Assembly: GCF_905163445.1 (NCBI RefSeq)
Contig: NC_053195.1
Span: forward strand, 7,740,501 to 7,804,500
Length of the DNA: 64,000 nt
Source: Pararge aegeria
Taxonomy: Eukaryota > Arthropoda > Insecta > Lepidoptera > Nymphalidae
Direction of reading: 5' to 3'
The notes under the pieces are model-generated. The model had not been told where the DNA came from, did not search any database, and was given only the letters and a program-made list of their open reading frames with translations. The translations under genes and the position numbers were made by a program. Below, piece after piece: positions 23,461-35,090 of this stretch (position 1 is its first letter; each line of letters opens with the position of its first letter).

Positions 23461-25039
23461 CGATGTAATTAAAGGCTTTGTTAAAAATAAATATTTTAAG
23501 CTTACGACGATGGTTGGAAGTGTTGGGTTTTTTACTAATATTCAATTAAATAATTCATAGCATAATTTCGGCGTTACGTGCTGGCCTCGGGCCGCGTGAC
23601 GCCAATTTCTGTGGCGCAAAGGATATAATGTATAGAAATATACCAAACAAGTCACAGGGTAGGGATGACCGACGACACAGCTACCCATACATTTATTCAC
23701 ATTGTACGAAAATTGGCGAACAGCGATTTGCCCCGTGGCCAGCACGTTACTGATTATTAAATTTAATCGTAACGTATACCACCTTAAACAAATATATATA
23801 ATATATATATATACCTACAAAATATGATCTACATAAAAGCTAATGGGCGTAACTTGATAATTTAGTGAGTGAACTAAATATCGTATTTGGACCGTTCCAA
23901 TAAAAATTCGGATCATAACATGACATTTTCTAAAGTACGGTATCTACAGGGTTGCCACGTATATAAAAATTGTGTTTTGGCAACACAACTGACAAATTTA
24001 TTTTAAAATTTTTCCTTCCTTCCTTTAAATTTTAGCCTCTGTTTTGGGATTTAAGAATAAAGTACTGTAGTAAAAATATGAAAGGGGCGTGCGGTCTTTT
24101 CGCTTAATTTATTAGTTTTTTTTTCCTAGTCTATATTTCTTAATTTTTTAATTATATCTGAATGTGCAATATAGAGTTTAAACGAGCGGACTCTAGAGTC
24201 TTATTAAAACGTGGCATAACGTTGGAACAGTCATGCAGTGTTTTATCACACTCTGACATTTGAAGGGAGCTGTAAGTTAAAGTTTGACATAGAACCGCTG
24301 TTTTAAGGCGAGGTCAAAAATTCACTGATTCTGACTACACGACAACCCTATTGTGATCATAAAATATGTCATAAGAGATGTCATTGAACGAAAAAGTATC
24401 ATAGGTCCTAATAAAGATGGCTCCTTAAAACCATTCCGAACGAGGATTTAAAAAAAAATAAACATTAAAAGTGAAATCCTTACTCTGATTGACCACAAAT
24501 CAATATTAATGATCTAAGCCAGCGGGTGTTCTGGTGTTGATTCTCCATCTCGACTTTCGTTATTGAAACAAGCGGGATGGAAGATGTTTGGACACGACGC
24601 CCTTAAAGCGTTTTAAGTGCTAAACGAATAAAACCATTAATTACACGCAATTCAATGTACATATTGAATTTATTCAAATGGTGATAAATGGGCGCTGTAA
24701 GAAACAAGAGGTGCGAAGGAGATGCTAGTTTTGAAGTTTGAGGGCTGGTTTGATGCATGGTTCGGAATTTGTGATTCAGTGCGTATGGTCACGATATGGG
24801 TTTAGTAAGTTTCATATAAATATTGTGTTTAATATGTGGTTGCTAGGAAGTGGTTATAAGACTTCGGCTTACTCTTCGAGGAGACCGAGTCCACTGGGAC
24901 GCGTCTCTAACTCTTAACTAAGGTTTTGTGTTTTAAACAATTAAATTTCACTTGTATTTTAGAGTAAAGGTTAGCTAACGATTTTGTGCGTAAGAAATCT
25001 CTATAATTTTCTTGAAGGCATCGGAAGTCTACCAATCCG
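23461..25039. other. No gene seen; AT microsatellite
   Basis: A TA-rich run lies at 23795-23815. Words AGGGTTGCCACGT (23948) and its approximate complement ACGACAACCCT (24339) face each other about 400 bp apart and could be worn terminal repeats, but the match is short. The 67-codon frame at 23542 is not recognised. Confidence 0.4.
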
Positions 25040-25262
25040 TACTTGGCTCAACTGCCTCGTTGATTTGGTGCTGGCCGCTGGGCATGCACAACTACGGGTC
25101 ACGAGGTTATAGGTGAAATTCCCTGACCGGGCCGAAAATTATAAGTCAAGGAGTTTTTCTGTTTTCATTCGCCATAGGTACTAATCCGGAGTAAGAAAAT
25201 TGGTGGTGCCCAACCCTCTATAACTCTCGATTCTTGATTAAGAGAGAGAAGAGGTGTGCCTA
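25040..25262 (+). mobile_element. SINE-D with tRNA-like head
   Basis: The head has GTGCTGGCCGCTGGGCATGC, CAACTACGGGTCACGAGG and a worn B box (GGTGAAATTCCC). The body follows with CCGGGCCGAAAATTATAAG, GGAGTTTTTCTGTTTTCATTCG, ACTAATCCGGAGTAAGAAAATTGGTGG and GCCCAACC. The distal part present at 15.4 kb (GGCACGGGGG complement onward) is replaced by unrelated sequence. Confidence 0.65.
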
Positions 25263-26293
25263 ACAATGACACTTTTGAAGATAATATGTAATAGATAAGC
25301 AGATAGATTACAAGCTAACGTAATAAAAAAATATATATAAGCTAGCTAAATTAAATAATATAATGTTGTACAGCAAAATAAATTAATAAAAAGAATAATC
25401 ATTTCAAAACCCAAAAATTTATGTTGATTATTTTTACCAAAAATATATTTTTTATTAGTTACTATAATTTGTGACGAAGTATTTGTGGCAGATATTAAGA
25501 ATGAAGAATTAAACTGCTATTTAATACTGCATAAGTATATGTTATGAAGTCTCACGTGTTTTATAGTACAAATATTTCGTAACTATCCCTAGTTAGAGGG
25601 CACCACAAATCACCGGCAAGTCGTGGTATGACAAACGCAAAAACCATAAAATTAAATTAATGCCCGCTCACCACTTGTTCCCAGGTCGTTAGGTGGCATG
25701 AGGAGTTTGTTCGCATTGTTTTCCTTATAACTATGGGACATAAATACAGTTAGATACCTACGTGAAATAAACAGTACGTACCTTAGCAACGCCACCCCTG
25801 AGAATAATTTGGTTGTCCTTAATCTTTTTAATTTTATGTTATCTATTTATTATTTATGCATCAAAAAAAAAATTTGAAACCTACGAAAAATAAACAGCTA
25901 GTACCTTAGCAAACGACCCTTAAGAATATCCAATGTATTATTTGTAAATTTCATTACTTTAAAGATACTGTCGAGACCAGATCATGATAACAAACATTTA
26001 CGATCTTAAACAATAAAATTAAAAGTAAAGTAGAAATATAACTGTTAATTTTCCTTTATGAGCTAATAACGAGAAAATACTCTATGTTAATCAAAAATAC
26101 TTTCTTAAACCCGATATTGACGACTAAATTACTTTCTGGTAGGTAGGTAATCGAGAATGTATTGCTACCATTAATTTATTTTCGTATTCAAAATAAATCT
26201 TAGTGAAATTGATATTACATTAAATTAAATTTACTATTAACGTATTGCAAATACCATAATATAAAATTATCTCAAAATACAATAAACTAAAAT
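25263..26293. other. No gene seen; contains a diverged direct repeat
   Basis: AT-rich apart from the repeat pair at 25752-25928. Nothing else recognised. Confidence 0.5.
25752..25928. repeat. Diverged 53-bp direct repeat
   Basis: Two related segments, about 25756-25806 and 25878-25927, share ACCTACG, AAATAAACAG, GTACCTTAGCAA and AAGAATA-type endings in the same order, at roughly 80 percent identity by eye. They are separated by about 70 bp of AT-rich DNA with a poly-A run. This could be an old tandem duplication or two ends of one element. Confidence 0.6.
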
Positions 26294-26672
26294 TTGTCAA
26301 TGGTAGGTGCGGCTGCTTCCAGTGCCGAGCAGGCCAAGAGGCGTAAATATGAAAACCTGGATAGCAGCTTCATTTTTGTGCCTTTTGGAGCAGAGACTTT
26401 GGGACCGTGGGGTCCGGAGGCAAGAGCCCTTTTCAAAGAATTATCGAAAAGGGTTATCGAGTCTACCGGTGATCCTAGAGTTAGTTGTTACCTTGGCCAA
26501 CGAATTAGTTTGGCCATCCAGAGGGGCAATGCTGCCAGCATCTTAGGAACTGTGCCTCGCTGCGGTGGTTTCGAGGACGTTTTAGATTTTATTTAGTTTT
26601 TAAATAGTTTATTTTAGGTTATAGTTCTGTATTATTAAAAATATTGCATTACATTTAAAAAAAAAAAAAAAA
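26294..26672 (+). pseudogene. LINE-I: 5'-truncated reverse-transcriptase C-terminus plus 3' UTR
   Basis: The frame 26294-26596 is open for 100 codons. It encodes a recognisable non-LTR retrotransposon C-terminus: AEQAKRRKYENLD, FVPFGAETLGPWGPEA, then QRISLAIQRGNAASILGT and FEDVLDFI at the stop. The polymerase domain is missing, so the element is truncated near 26300. The first codon is TTG, with an ATG at 26300, and neither is a genuine start. A short 3' UTR ends in a run of 16 A at 26657-26672. AACTAAAA-type sequence on both sides may be the target duplication, though the A-tail blurs it. Intact frame and poly-A make this the youngest LINE copy here. Confidence 0.85.
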
Positions 26673-27534
26673 CTAAAAAAATACACAATTCCATAAAAAA
26701 TTTTACCTATTTCAATATATTGAAACCATAGTAGAAATAAAATTAATTCTCGGATAATATTTTCTCAAAATATATTTCAATGATAAATTAATATAAAAGT
26801 TAAGAGGCGCTCAACTTGAAATGGAAAAGTACTGACAGTCGAGTTCATTCATTAAAACTGAAAAGTTTTGAAACGAGGAAATAAAGTTACTTTAATATAA
26901 CGAGGAAAGTATGTAAATGATTTATCTGACTGAGAATAAATTCTTTCAGTTTTCGTATTGACGATGTTAAAATAAACGACTAATAAGAAGAGTTAAGGAC
27001 TATTAGCGCCATCTAGTGTTGAATAGCTTAAAAAAATGCTTTGTTTTTGTTTATAATATTTAGGGAGAGACTTTATAATATAGTTAAATATTGATCACAA
27101 TATTTGATATTTGTCTAATATTATAAGATATTCAATCTAGTTGATGAAAAATTACTTATAGTTTATCTGCTTAAAAAAATTGAACTGCCCAACTAAATCA
27201 CTTTTTTTCTCAACTCAAAATGTACTTGATAGATAGATTTGAATTTTGGAAACGCAAAACGCAAAGTTCTATAAATGAGTGTTTGTCTATACCTTTCATC
27301 CCGGAGTAAGCTTCGGAAATAATATCAGACTAAGTCAGCTAGTATTTCATAAGAAACATGGTGTTAAATGTATCTTCTCCGTTTTTAGCCGTTCACGAAA
27401 CCTAAAGCTTAAAGTATATCTAATTTTTGTCATAACAATGGTGTCAATTCTGTTCTACACCAATTTTATTTTGCGATTTGTCTACCACGGAATTGGGCGC
27501 AATAGACTTATCAGAATAGAATAGAAAAACTTTA
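26673..27534. other. No gene seen
   Basis: AT-rich. TTAGCGCCATCTAGTG at 27004 recalls a word common in lepidopteran repeats and is echoed at 56935, but no longer match is present. Confidence 0.5.
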
Positions 27535-27745
27535 TTGAAACAATAGGAAAAACACAAGGAAAACAGTAATAGTGTGAATGAATGAATGAATGAATGAATG
27601 CATATACTTTTATTGCACACCACAAAAAGTACATAGAACAAAAAGAAAAGTATAACAAAACAACTTATACAATAGTACTTAGTGATGGGGTGCAAAGGAG
27701 GTCTTATCACTAAAAGTAATCTTTTAAAGGCAGCCTGAGCGTACG
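27535..27745 (-). mobile_element. LINE-F 3' end, minus orientation, interrupted
   Basis: On the minus strand it reads GGCTGCCTTTAAAAGATTAC, TTTTAGTGATAAGACCTCC and CACTAAGTACTATT. After the insertion at 27574-27670 it continues ACTGTTTTCCTTGTGTTTTTC to TTTCAATAAAG. The uninterrupted equivalent is at 20380-20490. A 115-codon frame across it is incidental. Confidence 0.75.
27574..27670 (-). mobile_element. Nested retroelement 3' end with ATTC tail
   Basis: A 97-bp insertion whose minus strand ends GTGGTGTGCAATAAAAGTATATGC followed by about six ATTC units. AATAGT occurs on both sides (27568-27573 and 27671-27676), and the paralogous LINE-F at 20.4 kb has it once. It is related to the 3' end at 55.3 kb, so one LINE-F-type element has inserted into another. 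Confidence 0.75.
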
Positions 27746-28111
27746 AAGCCAATAAAAAAGTGGAAATTAAGAATCTTATTGTTTCGATCAATAGCCTATA
27801 ACAATAGCTGGATTCAAGGGTTCTCCTAAGGGGAGGTTATGCTCATAATCTTCACGCTTGGCAGACGGATTGGTGATCGCGGTAGTAATAGCATAGAGGA
27901 TGCTTCTGTTATATTCACTTTTCGCCTATGACACCTACGCGAAGAGGACAGCTATATTTCCCTTCTTATTGTAGGTTTAATCTAGTTACCTCTTTAAATG
28001 TTACTTGTGCTGTGTTTGAGGTAGTTTAAATCTGTCATATAATTATTGTATTGAATTAAGTTATCGTTCATACTAACCAGTGCATACTGTGACTGCCTAT
28101 AAGTGAAATTT
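27746..28111. other. No gene seen
   Basis: The stretch from 27800 to 27960 is moderately GC-rich (CTAAGGGGAGG, GGATTGGTGATCGCGG) with no recognised repeat. Confidence 0.45.
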
Positions 28112-28372
28112 CATTTATTTCAAGTAGGTAATACAAGCACTTTTGAAACTGCAAGTCTGTCTGTGTGTAGTGACTCTACCACCGGTTTGGAAGGCAGATT
28201 CTACCGAGAAGAAGCCGGCAAGAAACTCAGCAGTTACTCTTTTCCAACATCAACGATTTACATTTTACACTTTAACAATCATTTTTCTATCTTGTGAGAG
28301 ATGAAACCGGAGCTGGATGCTTCCAAGCAACCTTGTCATTAAGATATCTATATATAACTATAAAACATGTCA
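28112..28372 (+). mobile_element. LINE-H 3' end
   Basis: TTTATTTCAAGTAGGTAATACAAGCACTTTTGAAAC, ACTCTACCACCGG, GGAAGGCAGATTCTACCGAG, AGCCGGCAAGAAACTCAGCAG and GAGATGAAACCGGAGCTGGATGC form the 3' end of a non-LTR element that I recognise as common in Lepidoptera. A second, internally deleted copy is at 62.3 kb. The 64-codon frame inside is not a remnant that I can assign. Confidence 0.7.
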
Positions 28373-28825
28373 TTTTGTTGATAGTCCCAATGAAAATAAA
28401 TAAATAGATGAACCTTTTTGACAGAAATTTTAAGGCTATAAATTGTCTGTAAAACTGGTTCGGTAAAATTTTACAAACGCAGAAACCATTGGTATCTCTA
28501 TGTAGAGACTGGGATCTCGGTTATTCGTATTTAAACACAATAGATCATAAATCTTGTCTCAATAACTTTTAGTGTACTACCTACCGGTACCTATTTATTT
28601 ATTACCTACTTACTAGTTATTACCGCGATTTTATATGCACAAAATTCGCTATTTTATAACTACTTGACTTTATACACAATATCTTTTTATGCCAGTAGAG
28701 TCGCATTAGAACAGCGAGGTAGCTCCATATCCCTCTGTCCTTTATAAAAGACGACAGCGGAAGGTGATCTTTTTAATGTCTAAAGATATAAATTGGACAA
28801 ACACTAAGCTATCAGTAAGTCTTTT
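28373..28825. other. No gene seen
   Basis: AT-rich spacer with no recognised feature. Confidence 0.5.
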
Positions 28826-29012
28826 TAGGGTTCCGTACCCAAAGGGTAAAACGGGACCCTACGACTCCGATGTCTGTCCATCTGCCACTTGGCTGTATCT
28901 CATTAATTGTGATAGTTAGACAGTTGAAATTTACACAGATGATGTTTACTGTTGCCGCTATAACAACACAAACTAAAACCAGAATAAAATAAATATTTAA
29001 GGGGGCTTATAC
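28826..29012 (+). mobile_element. Dispersed repeat with AGGGTTCCGTACCC start
   Basis: AGGGTTCCGTACCCAAAGGGTAAAACGGGACCCTA, TCTCATTAATTGTGATAGTTAGACAGTTGAAATTT, ACAGATGATGTTTACTGTTGCCGCTATAACAACA and ATAAAATAAATATTTAAG.GGGGCT are words of a very common arthropod repeat, probably a retroelement 3' region. It is directly followed by SINE-C. Only one copy is in the window. Confidence 0.65.
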
Positions 29013-29023
29013 TACAAATAGAA

Positions 29024-29282
29024 GTTTGAGGTCCCAGGTTCGATTCCCCGCAGTGGCAATTTGGAAATTCATTATTTCTGAATTTTCTCTAATCTGGTCT
29101 GGTGGGAGGCTTCGGCTGTGGCTTGTTACCATCCTACCGACAAAGACAGCATGTCACGCTAAGCGATTTAGTGTTTCGGTACGATGTCGTGTAAAATCCA
29201 TTTATGGGTATGGGTTAATCTCATGCTCCCTAATAGAGAGATATTATAGTCAAGGGATAACCTTTAATGTATTAAAAAAAAT
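29024..29282 (+). mobile_element. SINE-C, head-truncated, with 3' tail
   Basis: Starts inside the tRNA-like head at the B box (CCAGGTTCGATTCC). It continues AATTTGGAAATTCATTATTTCTGAATTTTC, GGTCTGGTGGGAGGCTTCGGC, GTTACCATCCTACCGACAAAG, GCGATTTAGTGTTTCGGTACGATG, and ends near GTCAAGGGATAACC with an A-rich tail. A 150-codon frame runs through it without any recognisable protein. Confidence 0.75.
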
Positions 29283-29821
29283 ACATGATTCTTCTGCCGT
29301 TTTTAAAGGTAATGGTACGAAACAATTCGAAGTGTCCGATTTTTATAGTATGTTTTGTGCCATAGAAAACAAGAAGGTTACACATTATACAACATTACAA
29401 ACTCGTCTTTTTTACTTTATAAACATTTTCCTGAAAACCACGGTCATTTGCATTACATGGGTTTTTAGATATAAATAAGAGTCATCAGGATGCGCTGCGA
29501 AGTTTTTTTTTTAATTTTTGATTTTATCTCCTTCAAACGTGTAGGTACGGATATTGTAAATTTATAGACGATGTCTAAGTGTTAGCTTCAATGTTGAACG
29601 ATTCCTGAGGATCAAATGCTATTTCCCGATGAGGCTCACGTGCTAAGGCGAAGTCGTAAAGGTTTAATGTGTGGGAGAGGCTGATTAATTAAAGCTATTG
29701 GTTTATCGAAACCCACCCAGCCCGATAGCGGATCCCTGATAGAGTAGGGTTCGCCATATTACTTCACCAAATTAGAATTAATGTAATTTTTGTTTATTTG
29801 CTTTGCGCTAAATTATTATAC
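29283..29821. other. No gene seen; possible old repeat 29590-29755
   Basis: The stretch GAGGATCAAATGCTATTTCCCGATGAGGCTCACG to CGGATCCCTGATAGAGTAGGG is less AT-rich and looks like an element, but I cannot place it. Confidence 0.35.
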
Positions 29822-30182
29822 ACTAGCGTCTGCCCGCGATTCGTCTTCGTGGATTCAGATTGTTTCTAAAGCTTCGTTAATTAATAATTTTTAATCCTAC
29901 CACAGGAACTATTTGAGAGATCGGTATAGAGGGTACATGTCCTTTTCCATATTATAAGTGACATGCATAGCAAATTTAAAAGCTATCTGGCTTAGCTCGT
30001 AAACAATTTTAAATTTTCCCTCCGAGAACTACTTAAGAAACCGGGATAAAAGGTAGCCTATGTTCTTTTCCATGTCAAAGGCTACATGCTTGCCAAATTT
30101 TATCCAAATCCGTTGAGCCGTTTTTGCGTGATTCAGTAACAAACATCCACAGTTTCACATTTCTAATATTAGTAGGATTAGT
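29822..30182 (+). mobile_element. RTE-type LINE 3' UTR
   Basis: Opens TCTGCCCGCGATTCGTC. It carries two copies of a block with GAACTA.TT.AGA, CGGGATAAAAGGTAGCCTATG and CTTTTCCATGTCAAAGGC (29905-29965 and 30022-30085). It then has CCAAATCCGTTGAGCCGTTTTTGCGTGATT.AGTAACAAACA and ends TCTAATATTAGTAGGATT. This is the characteristic 3' region of RTE-like LINEs in Lepidoptera. No ORF remains. Confidence 0.7.
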
Positions 30183-30579
30183 AGGATATACTAATATTAA
30201 TGATGAATAATAATAATGATATTAAATTATTTTCAATGATCTAAGTTTGGTACCTAAACGATGAGTAAAATAAATGGAATTTTTTATTTCCCGTGTTTAC
30301 GTACTTACACAAATTTTACCTATGCCATGTTAAATCAAATGACAAGATTGAAAATGTAATGAACTACATCTAAGGAACTCGGCACTAATGGATAACTTAA
30401 CAGTGCTTTAGCTAAAAAATTCAACGTAGTCTCGCCAATAGTCGGCGATACAAATATGTAACGATTGATAAACCTTTGGAGAATTTTAGTTATTTAAATC
30501 GTCAATATTCAAAACACGACTTTGATAACGCATCAAAAACACGAGATTTCCCTTCCCGATAGTAACTCGCACTCCTTTG
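30183..30579. other. No gene seen
   Basis: AT-rich. TACTAATATTA at 30189 mirrors the end of the LINE 3' UTR, giving an 11-bp inverted pair. Confidence 0.5.
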
Positions 30580-31660
30580 TTAGAGTCCCCGAAAAAGATT
30601 TCCTGCACCGCTATGAAGACATATTGCTTTTCGCGTTTTTGAACTCGCGATCTCGACGCGTATTTACGTATTCACACTCGCATTACTCCTAGTAGTATGT
30701 TCGAGATGAGATGTGAGCCTGTGTGAGACTCCTGTGTATGCGTTAGCTTAACGATACCACTATATGTTGCACCTTTAAACCTCCCGCATCTCTATGCAAA
30801 CGAGGCTAGAGCACGGATGACGTATGTAAGCAGAGGGATCTCACTCTATTGGTGATTTGCGACGTAGGCTTTAGTAAGTGTGTGCGTGTGTGTTGGTATG
30901 CCAGTCGCCTCTAGGCGCGCAATAGATGGGGGTGGGCTGCCCAAGAGGATGGGGTATAAAGGAAAACCATTTACATTTGAGCGATTCGTCCAATTTAAAA
31001 TTCCTACAAGATAGCTTAGACACGGGTGCCATTCTTTTGAAGATGCGAGCATCATGTAAGGGACATTCTGTGTTATTTCTTCGAGTTGTTTGGAATGGAG
31101 TTTTACTTTTAATGATATTTTTAACAAGCCAATCTACTCTTGACGACGCGTTCTTGCTTTATTATCTTGAAGTGGACGAATGCTGTGATATTTCCAAAAA
31201 AAATATCGAGGTATCAGATAGAAAGCGATAGCAGAGTGTTGGTTATGAATATGAATCTTGGGTACGGGAATCGGTCTGGGAGCGTTCCATCAAAACGTCA
31301 TAGGTCGCACTCAGGACAAATTTGCCCGCTTGGCCACGTCCCGCGTTTTACGAGCAATGCCGAAGATTCAGCACCCAAGGGAGACATTCGGCCTCCAAAA
31401 ACTTTACCCGTTACAAATTTGTTTTTTTTTTTGCCTTATCTGCTCCCCGCGCTTTTGGCAAACCTAATTCCGTATTCAAAAATATTTCTGCAAGTATTGT
31501 GCTCGTACGGGAACGAACATTTTATTGCCGCCCATATAACGTTTTAAAAGTTAGTCAGTTTTGCCGCGCGGTCGCGTTCCTTCGATATTTCTTTCGAGTG
31601 TTTCTTGTCGTTTTTTATATCAACAGCAATTATTATTACTGTTTGATAACTTTTTGTACT
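30580..31660. other. Single-copy-looking, less AT-rich stretch
   Basis: This kilobase lacks any repeat I recognise and is distinctly richer in G+C (CCGCGCTTTTGGC, GAACTCGCGATCTCGACGCG). It holds a TATA-like GGGGTATAAAGG at 30951-30962 and a TGACGTA word at 30818. Three overlapping plus-strand frames (135, 69 and 113 codons) span 31140-31663 and one of 101 codons precedes them. They cannot all be coding and none resembles a known protein. A promoter-proximal or conserved non-coding region is possible but unproven. Confidence 0.35.
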
Positions 31661-34600
31661 TAATGGTTTTATGACACTGTTATGAATTGCGTGACATTTA
31701 ATATTCGAGGCTTTCCGTGTCATCTATTTGTTTAATGTGTCTATTTTTATTCCAAATCCAAATTCCTATTTATTGAATTCAATAAAGCAGTTTAATGAAA
31801 TCAACAGATTCAACGGATTTGAAAATGCATGCAATGCATTTTTCTTCATAGCGTATTCATTGTCGAAATGTTTTCCAATTTTAAAATGTGGATCTAATTA
31901 ATTTCTTTGGAACTAAAATGCAGAACATGTCAGTAGACTACATCAAATTGCTTATATTTAACTAGTTTGATAAATTCTTTACTTACTTTCATGAATACCT
32001 TGACCATTAAGATTAAATAATTTATTTGTGATATTTTAAATTTCAATAGCGCCACATAAGTAAAATAAAAAATAATACTCGTATTAAACAAGAAAACTTA
32101 ACTTCATTATATTATCTAGGCGATGATAAAATTTTTAGATGTAGCGACCGAAATCCAACCTACAAAGTGAGCTGACATTTTCATAAGTCATAAACAACTA
32201 CAAAAGTGGCCCATACAATCTACAGTAAGTTCTAATCAAGCACAACACGACACAGACAATACGTTGCGTTGTTAGTGCCTTATTTTGCATTCATGGAATT
32301 TTCTTAAGCGTTCGGAACGGGGTGGTCGTACCACCCAATTTAGAATTCATATTTTGAACCCAATCGAGGCAATCCTAAAGGTCGCGCGTTGATTTTCTAA
32401 AGTGGATTTACACTTATTAAGTTCTTTACCATAAAGGTTACTTTTTGGTCTTTATATTTGTATTTTTCTCAGATAGGTATTATAGATAATCCTGCATATT
32501 TGAGGAACTTTTGCATACTGTAGATTAATCTTCATCATCATTACTATGAACTCTCCACTGCTAAGTACAGGCTTTCTCTCATGGGAGATAGGATTTTAGC
32601 GCATAGACTCACCAGTGTGAGACGGTGTTTTTTTTGATTTTTATCACATTTGATTGGAAGGTTCAAAATCATGCGATTGAGAGAACAAGAACTGAATGTT
32701 TCTAAGCCTGTCTTTAAGCCTTAGACTCAAAGGAACTGAAAAGAATGGTTGCTTAGATGTTTTAATTGGTTTGTTAAGGATTGCTTGAAAATCCAACTGT
32801 AAATATTACTATAACAATAAATATAACAATAACAATAACCGATACAAAGAAGGTAATTTTTGTAATTACATTCAAAGAAAGAGACAAAAAACATCGCAAA
32901 AAAATAAATTATCTACGACTTTACTCCGTCGTGATTAACTGTGAAATGCATACCTTACTCTTACGATTCAACATTTATCAGCGTTCTGGATAATCGAGCA
33001 TACAAACTTATAATTAACTAAGTGTTGCCTGCGACTTTGTCCGCGTTTGTTTTTGTTTATAAAGTATCTCGTAGGAACAAATTATTAGTGAGACGTGGCA
33101 TTGAATGTAGGTGTATGTAGTTTCTACTGATAATGTTTTAAGTAGGGTATTACGGTAAAAACAAAATCAAATAAAGTTTTTATAAATATTTTTTTAATTA
33201 TCTTTGTAAATCAAATAAAATATCTAAAAAGAGCGGTTTTGTTTTGGTGTAGTATTCAAAATTTTTAAACGATTACTTCTTAAATAAATGTCAGATTGGA
33301 ATGAATTGAATGAATGGTGTATTTTACTTCGTGATAGCTTAGCTTTCCTATGGAAAGAAAATGAAAAAATTCGGGAAGAAAGAAATGATTCAGTACTTCG
33401 GCCTATTGGATACAAACAAACAAATAAACAAAGGATCTTTCCTCTTATAATGTTAGTATAGACTGTAAAAATAGCTTAATATCGAGTCTACAGTACTACT
33501 TTCGTCAACATCGACATTTTCCAGACAGAAAAATAATATTTCAAATGTGACCTTTCTAAAAATGAGTCGTCCATAATTTTCTTTTTAAAATGGCAAACAT
33601 AGATTGCTTATATTCAATATTCGCAAATATAATCTATACATGAAGCATCTCGTGTCGTTCCAAATGACATTTCACCACCGGCGTATACGGTTTCGATTTG
33701 ATTTCCTGCACCGTCTTTCCATTTTTAAGTAGTCATCGCGACATTTGATTTTATTTTCGAACGAAAAGTCGTTACCTTCTATCTATTCATGTGAGTTTGA
33801 ATTTAGAATAGTTTTGAAGTTCAGAAAGGTAATTTCAATTGTCTATTATGTTGGAAATAATAATGCTGCATTTGAAAAAACAACTCTTAGGGCAGTTTGG
33901 TAATTGAATAGTTTTCTAAAAAAATTGCAGCATTAACGAATTAACAATTAAAGCTTTAATAGTATATTATTCAACAAGTACGGTAAGATTGCATTTTACA
34001 GTCGAGGCAGTTTTAGTGTAGACAAAAGGCTACTCGCAATTCCTGCCTCGATTATTATTCCCGATAGAATGAAATCTACTATTGCTCTCCAAGTTTAACT
34101 GGACCTTTCAAATTTTAAAACATAAATCGTTACGAATGGGGATTAATTTGATCCAATTAAACGTTTATTTAAATAATTAAGAAATATTTATGTATTAATA
34201 AAAACTATATTTTAGAGATAATCAAATAAATAATTAATTTGTAAAAAAAAAAAAGGTATGACAACTGTGAAATTAAATAATTAAGAAGATCTAAAACATA
34301 TTTTCAGTTGACAAAATGCGTAATATTTTTAGCCGCATAAAAACTATTTGTTGCTATTGAAAAAAAAAAAACTGTAACCATTGTTACTAGTTAAAAATGT
34401 TCCATCTTTATCCTTAAAACTTGCAGTGAGGTACAAAATTAAATAATTGGGACAAAATATATGAAACACTAGAACGGTAATGTTAAATAATGCACGCGTC
34501 TAATTATGAGTCTTATATAGATGTCAGAAAGTCCACGTTACGAGGAAGTGTAATGAAAAATAAAATATGCTAGTTCTTAACTTAAGTAAAAAATAATAAT

Positions 34601-35090
34601 TATTTTTTAAATGTGAAAGAAACACAACGATTATAATTATAATTTCTGGACGTGTTAAACATTACAATCGGTAAGTTGCTAGAACGCTACGTGTGGAAAA
34701 CAATAAAGGTACGAACAATAAAAGTGATTTTAATTTTTACACGTACGGAACATTACAATAAATAAACTGCCTAAAACATAATTTGTATTGCGAACGTCAA
34801 ATACACCTATTTGCAGGAGTCGCTTTTACGCATGATAATATTCATATTAACATTTTTGATAAGCACAAATAATACTATTTAAATTCGAATATTAACGAGA
34901 AAATTAACATGACAATTACAATTGGAGAATGGCGTAGTTATCTTTTTTTACCAGAATATTACGCCATATTGTGATAGTCGAATTAAAACGCACTCTAAAA
35001 ATGATTACAATGTAACTCCTGTTAAACTTACGCTTAAGGTAAACGTTATAAATCTATTGATTGTGTTATAAAAAAAATAATGGCATGAGT
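31661..35090. other. No gene seen; two small repeat fragments
   Basis: At 32548-32612, CTCTCCACTGCTAAGTACAGGCTTTCTCTCATGGGAGA is the complement of the SINE 3' end found at 23.3 kb. At 33025-33058, GTTGCCTGCGACTTTGTCCGCGTTTG is the complement of one end of the repeat at 58.6 kb. The remainder is AT-rich, with frames of 63 and 70 codons that are low complexity. Confidence 0.45.

Noticed and set aside
23948..24351. A DNA transposon with AGGGTTG.C terminal repeats
   Set aside because: The facing words match at only about 11 of 14 positions, no convincing target duplication flanks them, and no other copy is in the window.
31140..31663. Overlapping frames of 135, 69 and 113 codons as a gene
   Set aside because: Three frames on one strand over the same DNA cannot all be coding. 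None has a recognisable motif and no splice structure is evident. Higher GC content explains the open frames.
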